NCBI RefSeq assembly: GCF_907165205.1
Contig: NC_058189.1
Span: 68,632,315 to 68,696,314, forward strand
Direction of reading: 5' to 3'
DNA: 64,000 nt
From: Coccinella septempunctata
Lineage: Eukaryota > Arthropoda > Insecta > Coleoptera > Coccinellidae
Part shown: positions 57,640 through 64,000 of the stretch, one piece after another
Numbering within the stretch: position 1 is the first letter of the stretch
Layout: each line of letters opens with the position of its first letter
Position numbers and translations under genes: made by a program
Notes under the pieces: model-generated
What the model was told of the DNA's origin: nothing
Seen by the model: only the letters and a program-made list of their open reading frames with translations
The model's database searches: none

Positions 57640-58365
57640 TATAAGTAAAAAAAACTTAAAGGAATTTTCAAGTCTTGATGAACTTGACCATTGAACAAAA
57701 ATTTCACATGAATAAACAATTAACAGGACAATTGGCGCGTATTTGTGGGTGTTCATCTTAATACATTGATATAATAATGATAATTAGGTATTTATTGGTA
57801 CCTTAAGACATTTACAATGCATAGGACAAGTCAAATGAAAAATAGAAAAATCAATTTTCGGGAACTTATTCTACGATGACATTCATCGAAAATTCTGTAG
57901 TAAACTTTTCGCATTAATTTACTCAAACATACAATTCTCAAATGCCACCACTTTTTTGAGCCCCCCAGTGAAAGGAAATTCTTTGTCATTCTCTTCATTC
58001 ACAATCTTTCTGATTGTGGATATATTCAGCTGAAATATAAGTCATTTAGATTCAGATGAAACATTATATAAATTCTCTTGAATTGAATATGTTCGCTACC
58101 ATCTGACGTATTGTGCATTTTAGAATATCAGGGTATAACTATTTGAATGAGCGGGCCTGAATTCCAAATAGCACTTCCTGAAACCCTGTCTCTTTTTTCA
58201 ATCACTATCGGCATTTTCGTAATAAATTTTTTTATTAATTGTGGCAACGGCGTTATGACATTAACGACATTTCATGACAGCCAACCCTACTCCGTTCTAG
58301 TTACAAAAACTTGAGAAAATTATTTCGTGGCCAACGACTGCTGATATAAATGAGAATGGAGTATA
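57640..58365. mobile_element. R1 non-autonomous element, copy 4 (left-truncated)
   Basis: The right ~725 bp of R1, from the CATCTTGCATCAATATAAGT-equivalent to the right TIR (TGAGAATGGAGTATA). The left 500 bp are missing. Confidence 0.88.
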
Positions 58366-59064
58366 CCAAAAGTGATTCTACATGTGCAATCGTAATTCGA
58401 CATATAAAATTTCTGAATTATTGCATATTATGGGACAATACATACATAGTTTCATTCGGCGTTTTGCCAATAAAAAATCCATCAAGACGAAATTACATCC
58501 ATTCCGTTACGAAACCAATATTCTTTCGGAAATAACTCAATACGGCTCGTATATCATACATATATTCATATTCATAGAGGAATATTCATGTAAGGCACGT
58601 TCTACGTTTTGAAACCGAAAGCTATGCGGGAATACATTAGTAGAAACATTTTGGAATTCGCGTATTATAATGATACCTCCCAGAAATGTGTGTCATCCTG
58701 AATTTGGATAAAGAAAGCTCATTGAAAAGTGAAAATATATAACCGCTCCGAAAAGTGAACAGGGGAACAATGTTATTAGAGAGAAATTTCGGAGAGTAAG
58801 CTGGATATCGGATTGGATAATAATGGTGAAATACAAATAAGCATTTTTTTGATCTGCAATTATTCCTCGAGATAATGATGTGGAGTCGTTGCAAGCCATC
58901 TGATGCAAGCTGTTATTACACAGATCCGACGTTCAGTAGCATCTACATGCAATTTTGTTGTTCGTCATTTCACGATCACCTACAGAAAAACGAACAATTG
59001 GTGTTGGTTATCATAATATACGAATTTTTTTGAATATACGGATTATCTATTGAATTAACATATT
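58366..59064. other. No gene recognised
   Basis: AT-rich flank; no exon supported. Confidence 0.4.
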
Positions 59065-59205
59065 GAAATGATGTGGTTTTCTTGATGAAAATCCATAACT
59101 AAATTGAAGAAGCTGATTTACAGCATTTTCACTTCTTACCACCACACGTTTTTCACTAATACAAACTTCTTCTGGTTGGTGAAGGCAATACTGAAGGTGT
59201 TTTAC
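59065..59205 (-). repeat. Dispersed repeat with eroded hammerhead-like core
   Basis: The minus strand reads CACCAACCAGAAGAAGTTTG...GTGAAAAACGTGTGG, then ~70 bp later TTTAGTTATGGATTTTCATC. Same order and spacing as 24181-24362. The CTGANGA core has become CAGAAGA, so it should not cleave. Confidence 0.5.
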
Positions 59206-61077
59206 TTTCACAGCCTAGTGAAAATCATGTTATTTAGTTTCTTGAGTTTGCGGAGGTGAAATTTTAGTTGCTTTGAGCCCTAAATTAAATTCAAGACGAT
59301 TTGACCATACCATTACAACATTTATTCAGTAATTTTTGAAAGGAATTTCAATATTTTATATGAATTTTGTTTTTATTATGAATAAAATAACACAATAACA
59401 CAACAGATAGTTACAGTTTTTTTTCGAAGTGAGGTTAATTTTTTTTCGTTGCATAAAAAATGTGAAATAAATCACAATTACTCAATTTGGTCCTTGGATG
59501 AAAATTACATGAGAACTCAAAGTTGTCTTCAATTCATGAAATAGGAAAAAGTTAAAGTCTAAACCGAGCACCAGAATAAAGAAAAAATAAGAACCAATAT
59601 TCAATATACCTACATCGTAGCATACACTCTCCAGTTCTTTAAATATTATTTATAGAATTTTCAGAAACACAATAAAAAAAAACCTATCAGAGTTGTACAA
59701 GGCCTGTACGAGTATGTTAGCCTGTCAATATAGTTTCTTTATGCTTTTTTTATGATCTCTGTATGATAATATGGTTTCTTCAGGACAAAATATACAAATT
59801 GACTAATGAATGAACAGGTTTGATAAAACTTTGTCTTTCCAAACAATAATTTGATAGTCACTCGATTACCAAACTGAAATCAATGAATGACAGAGTCACA
59901 TGTTTCCAGTTTTAATGCTCACATTTCAATTTTCCTTAGTGAAGTAAAAATTTTAATTTCGAAAAATCTATTCCATTTGATCCACAGTTCTTCTCCATCC
60001 AATAATTTTCGAACCACAAAAGGGTTTGCACCAAGAAATTACACAAAACAATTGGAGGATCAGCAACTAGAAGGAGCTAGATAAACAAAAAGCGGTAGGA
60101 GAATCAAAACATTCAAAACCTCTTTGATCAGAATAGCCATCTTAAATCTTACAAAATTTTATATGCTTTTGCAAATGGCCCTCAAATCAATATTTTTACC
60201 AGTCTTAGGGTCTCAGTTAACACATTTGAAATAGCAGATGGCGCTCACATCACTTTAGTCGCTTCGTTTCCCATCTTTCTACTCTATAATCTTTGTTGTA
60301 TACAGTAGACCCCTCTGCAAAACAAATTACTTTAATTTTTCTATTAAAAAACTAAATATTCCGTTGATTAAAATTCCCGAAATAATCGACTTATTCCAAA
60401 AATATACTACAGACCACCGTTCTCAAGTAGAACATCATGTTATGAAGAAAAAACGAGACGTTTCTAGATCATTAACATTAATTTCATACTTGGACGTTCG
60501 ACTCAAGAGGACAATAAGTCCTGTTGTGAGTGTATCAGTCCAAATTTCACGCTTCCTCAATCTGATAGCCTTTTTCACACAGTGACCCCTCTCGGGTTGT
60601 GGGAAACGCCGACTTCTTCATCTGATGGACTTCTTCTAATTGGAGTCCACGGTCAGATTAACCTCTAGCATCGGTTTCTAGTGCACCAGAGGGCTGGGCG
60701 CATAATTGCATAAATACCGGCACAGATGAGATTTACCATGTGGATGATCGGCAACAGATGACGCCATAAAGGTGTCGACACACGCGACGATTCCGAGTCG
60801 TCCTCGTCGTACAGCAAGATCTATTTTAGGGTCATTGTTTATATACACTGAGAAGGAATCACCTTTTGAATTTTTTCTCGAATATTCATGCACACCCTGT
60901 ATAGCACCCCATGAGATGAACATACGTAGTCGTTCTAAAGAAAGCCTAGAGCTTTCAGGCCTGTTTCGGAGGCTACTTAATCTTGTTAAAAATATTTCAT
61001 ATTCATTCATTCATTGCTGTATCTCGTTACCGGGAATAAATCTACAAAAAGACAAAAGAACAGACTAATAACTTCTT
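59206..61077. other. No gene recognised
   Basis: AT-rich until about 60580. 60590-60990 is less AT-rich, with an open minus-strand frame (60678-61010) lacking recognisable domains. GCACACCCTGTA at 60890-60901 could be the end of another TA-flanked element. Confidence 0.4.
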
Positions 61078-62140
61078 AGGGATAATTGCGATTGTGTGCC
61101 CTCTTGTGACTGAAGAGACCCAACAGTGACCTACAGATCCTTCTACACTCCGGGCATGGATAGTCACCGACCAGATCTGGCCGCCGCTGTATTCTTCTCG
61201 AGTCTCCATTATAGCTGTAGACTAAAGACCTCCACTGTGATCTGTCTAACGCTAGTTGTTCCCAGTTATGATTGGCATTAACTGATTTTAGGGATTGATG
61301 CAGTATATCCTTGAACCACTAATACTGGCCTCCTGGTTTCCGAGCTTCCTCTTTGAATTAGGCATACAGAGCTATTTTGGAGAGTCTTGTGTCTTGCATC
61401 TTCAGAATGTGGCCGCTCCATCTGAGTCGGGCCCTCGTTACTTGAGTCTCAATTGTTATACAACTCGCGCGCTGCAAGACTTCTGCATTTGAAACTTTGT
61501 GGAGCCATCTGATGTGCATTATCTGTCTTAGGCCTGCCGCAGAGATGCAACTTTTCAGTTGCGCAACAGTTTGATTGCAAGCGGTTCGAGGGCGCACACA
61601 AAGGCAATCGCTGCAACTTTTCAGTTGCATGTCTGCGCGGCCCCATATAAATTCATTGTGCTCAATTCTGCAACTAAACAGTTGCAAAACTGAAAAGTTG
61701 CATGTCTGCGGCAGGCCTTAGATGACGTTGTTGCCTTTGTTCAAGCTGTTTAATGTGACATCAGTAGGGCGTCCAGCTTTCGCTTCCGTAAAGAAGCGTT
61801 GGGAGGACCACTGCTTTGTAAACAGCTGTCTTGGTCTTCAGATTGAGGTCCTTATATTGAAACACTCTGTCCTTTTGCTTCCAGAATGCGCGTGATGCCG
61901 AATTGATACGGTTGTGTATTTCCAGCCCAGGTTAGCCCTAGTATTTATGAAGCTTGAACTGCTCGACCTGTTGTAGAGTTTCATCTTTCAGGCTGATATC
62001 TGTTTCAAGACTTACTGGCGAACTTACCAGGATTTTGGTTTTGTCGACATTGAGTTTAAGGCCTAAAGCTTCGTATATATGTTTATAGGTGTCCAATATT
62101 ATCTGTAGATCCTCTAAGCTGCTAGCGATATTTCATAAGG
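61078..62140 (-). pseudogene. Non-LTR retrotransposon relic (C-terminal reverse transcriptase region)
   Basis: The minus-strand translation in pieces gives SLEDLQIILDTYKHIYEALG then LKLNVDKTKIL (RT thumb approach), RINSASRAFWKQKDRVF, LNLKTKTAVYKAVVLPTLLY followed by GSESW, QLEQRQQRHL, then, after an interrupting MITE, MHIRWLHKVSNAEVLQRASC and TRARLRWSGHILKMQDTRL, and finally YPCPECRRICRSLLGLFSHK, a CxxC...H-type zinc knuckle. This is the order at the end of LINE polymerases of the type often found in insects. It is 5'-truncated, as is usual, and has several stops (for example LHKY-stop-G). The clade is not assigned. Confidence 0.88.
61531..61717. mobile_element. 187-bp MITE inserted in the LINE, PIF/Harbinger-like
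   Basis: The TIRs are GGCCTGCCGCAGAGATGCAA and the complement of GGCCTGCCGCAGACATGCAA, extending into AACTTTTCAGTTGC, which is repeated internally. The target duplication is TTA (61528-61530, 61718-61720). The 3-bp TWA-type target and GGCC... ends fit PIF/Harbinger. It splits the LINE frame just before MHIRWLHK. Confidence 0.9.
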
Positions 62141-62942
62141 TTCTATCTGGTAGATTCCTACAAAAACCCTGGGTGATTAATATTTCATCTTTCTCTTTCA
62201 AATCTTAAAGTCCGAGAATCTAAACTGCGAATATATCAAGGGTTGTAGTATTTTTCTTGATGAATTGATGGAAATTCACCGCCTCAAGTTTCATTTCGAA
62301 TTTGAACGATGAAAACTGTAAATAAATACTCAGAATCATAAAAATACGAGTTTGAATGTTGTATTTGTTCGTCTCATTAGTTCCAGATGATACAAGGCGT
62401 GAGAAACTTTGTGGAATGTCGAGTTTGTTATACCTGGTGGAATTTTTCGAATGAGAATATCGTATTGTTCGGAATTAACGGAACATTCATTAATGATTCT
62501 TTCCCATTGTTTATAAATAATGGTACCTACTATGTATTTACATCCACAGGTGATTATAGATGAAGGTACTTATTTCAATGCTCAGTATTTACTGAGATAT
62601 TCAACTGAACATACTGTGTATCTAATTGGCAAGAGAACAAGGAAGAATCGAAATATGTTGCATAGTTTCGAAGAATTCAGAACTGTTCTTTTTTTAAGGT
62701 TTCTCATTCTTTTGAGGAAAAAAATTTTCATACAGATTAGTATACGACTGCTATTTTTTTGGCAAAGGGCGTTGCTTTTAGCAACCTTATTAGCATTATT
62801 TTTGTATCATGAAGACCACTTCTAAAGGAAAAGCTCCTAAACATATTTTGATACGTATCATCTGAAAAAATGAACCCAGAAAAATGAAACAAGTAGGAAA
62901 AACCGATTATACATGGTAAGTCGTCGACTCATACAAATAAAA
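62141..62942. other. No gene recognised
   Basis: AT-rich. The open stretch at 62520-62825 has no domain. Confidence 0.4.
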
Positions 62943-63756
62943 GGCCGATTGGGAAAGAGCTCTTCACAGATGAGTCTCGATTCTGCCACTACCATTGTGA
63001 TCGACGTTCCCTTGTATACAGACGTCCACATGGAAGATATGCTCAGTGCAATTTCCTGAATACTACTGGTTTCGGGGGAGGATCGATTATGGTATGGGGT
63101 GGAATATCTTTGACTGCTCGCACAGACCTAGTGGTCGTTGATAATGGAGCTATGAATGCTGATTAGTATATAAGGAACATTCTTGAAGAGCATGTAGTGC
63201 CATTTGCCCCATACATTGGTGAAAATTTCATTTTTATGGACGATAATGCCAGACCCCATCTTGCGCGCATCGTTCAGGAGTGCCTTGAAGAGGTTGAAGT
63301 CTCTCGAATGGAATGGCCAGCAAGAAGTCCAGATCTCAATCCGATTGAGCAGGTTTGGGACAACCTCAATAGAAGGCTGAGAAGTTCAGAAAATCATCCA
63401 GCTACTCTTAATGACTTAGGAATCCAACTCGGAGAAATCTGGGAAGGATTAGATCAGAACATTTTAAGATCACTCATTTTGAGTATGAACCGTCGTTGCC
63501 GAGCTGTAATTAACGCAAGGGGTGGAAATACCAAGTATTAAATCACTTAGCAGCATTTCAGTATTTTGAAAATTGTTCACTTCTTTTTTTTCACATAAGA
63601 TTCGGTGAAATCCTGAATTTTTCTTCCATATAATGTGTCTTGTTTCGTTCAAAACGTTCCCGAGAGAACATAAAAAATAAGTTATAAAGTCAATGTAGAG
63701 TTAACTTTTATTGATATTGAGATTTTCAGAATGTCCGTTAATTTTTTTGCGCAGTG
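62943..63756 (+). mobile_element. Tc1-like element copy J, 5'-truncated
   Basis: It starts abruptly in the catalytic domain (ADWERALHR-equivalent; a small deletion before TDESRF shifts the frame) and ends with an intact 3' TIR (TTTTTTTGCGCAGTG|TA, TA 63757-63758). A TAG at 63164-63166 (NAD-stop) breaks the frame, which is then open to ARGGNTKY (63541). MDDNARPH and LNPIEQVWDNL keep the second Asp and the Glu. Closely related to copies H and I, with the C-terminus undamaged. Confidence 0.92.
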
Positions 63757-63758
63757 TA

Positions 63759-64000
63759 TTTGTACAAGTCGTTCATTAAAAATGAGGGCAAAAAACCATG
63801 AATATCAGACGTGGGGCAAATCCTCGTGCAAATCGTCGCGTGGGTACCGTCATCTGTGGATCTTTAAACGGCTGGCGAAACCTGGTCTTCCTCGGTTCTA
63901 GAAGAATGGATCCACGCTCATCTCGCGAGTTCGCAGCGCTCGGTCAGTGGGTTACCTATGCCTGCTGGCTAGCGAGGGACAAGACCGGTCCAGCCGACTT
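63759..64000. other. GC-rich unique end segment
   Basis: The last ~220 bp are clearly GC-richer (CGTCGCGTGGGTACCGTCAT, GCGAGTTCGCAGCGCTCGG). No complete exon can be defined before the window ends. Confidence 0.35.

Noticed and set aside
60678..61010. Overlapping long frames on both strands
   Set aside because: Probably GC-richer non-coding or repeat-derived DNA. No recognisable domain on either strand.

Overview
This window looks like AT-rich insect genomic DNA. A beetle would fit, but the sequence alone does not settle it. It is non-coding host DNA, probably large introns and/or intergenic DNA of one or more genes, heavily overwritten by transposable elements. There are no operons, bacterial genes, tRNAs, rRNAs or CRISPR arrays. 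The only convincing host coding sequence is one internal exon at 32986-33095 (+), with a strong 3' splice site and an AAA|GTGAGT donor. I could not assign its gene.

Layout: 0.1-2.1 kb holds an almost intact eukaryotic (Crypton-like) tyrosine recombinase gene with a 56-bp intron and one premature stop, followed by a mariner 3' fragment. 4-5.5 kb is a 1.45-kb foldback element. 6.3-7.6 kb is a complete but decayed mariner with TA flanks. 9-10.3 kb is the first of four copies of a 1.2-kb non-autonomous element (called R1 here). 11.5-12.1 kb is a mariner fragment. 12.9-14.65 kb is a tandem array of a 172-bp satellite unit. 15.4-17.3 kb holds two palindromic elements. 18-19.1 kb is a decayed Tc1-like element lying in a foldback copy. 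20.3-21.5 kb is a mariner on the minus strand. 24.5-25.4 kb is an internally deleted mariner. 26.2-27.4 kb is R1. 30.7-32.8 kb is a foldback plus a Tc1-like element. 33.2-34.5 kb is R1, inserted just downstream of the host exon. 35.3 kb carries a hammerhead-ribozyme-like motif. 36.1-39.7 kb holds two sister mariners in inverted orientation, one split by a 1.4-kb insertion with an 8-bp target duplication. 43-44.1 kb is a TIR element carrying a truncated protein of a kind I recall from arthropod genomes but cannot name. 46.3 kb is a THAP-like fragment. 47.9-50 kb is more of the satellite family. 50-51.5 kb is an almost intact Tc1-like transposon. 52.4-56.3 kb holds foldbacks, a TIR element with a transposase N-terminal relic, a transposase C-terminal relic and a GC-rich island that could be a promoter. 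57.6-58.4 kb is R1. 61-62.1 kb is a non-LTR retrotransposon relic with a small PIF/Harbinger-type MITE inside it. 62.9-63.8 kb is a truncated Tc1-like copy.

The window is a good record of nested transposition. Families repeat within it, so boundaries, target duplications and relative ages can be read by comparing copies. The observations most worth pursuing are the tyrosine recombinase, the 42972-44124 TIR element with its conserved protein, the 8-bp-TSD element nested in a mariner, the hammerhead-like motif, and foldback families that share termini but not arms.
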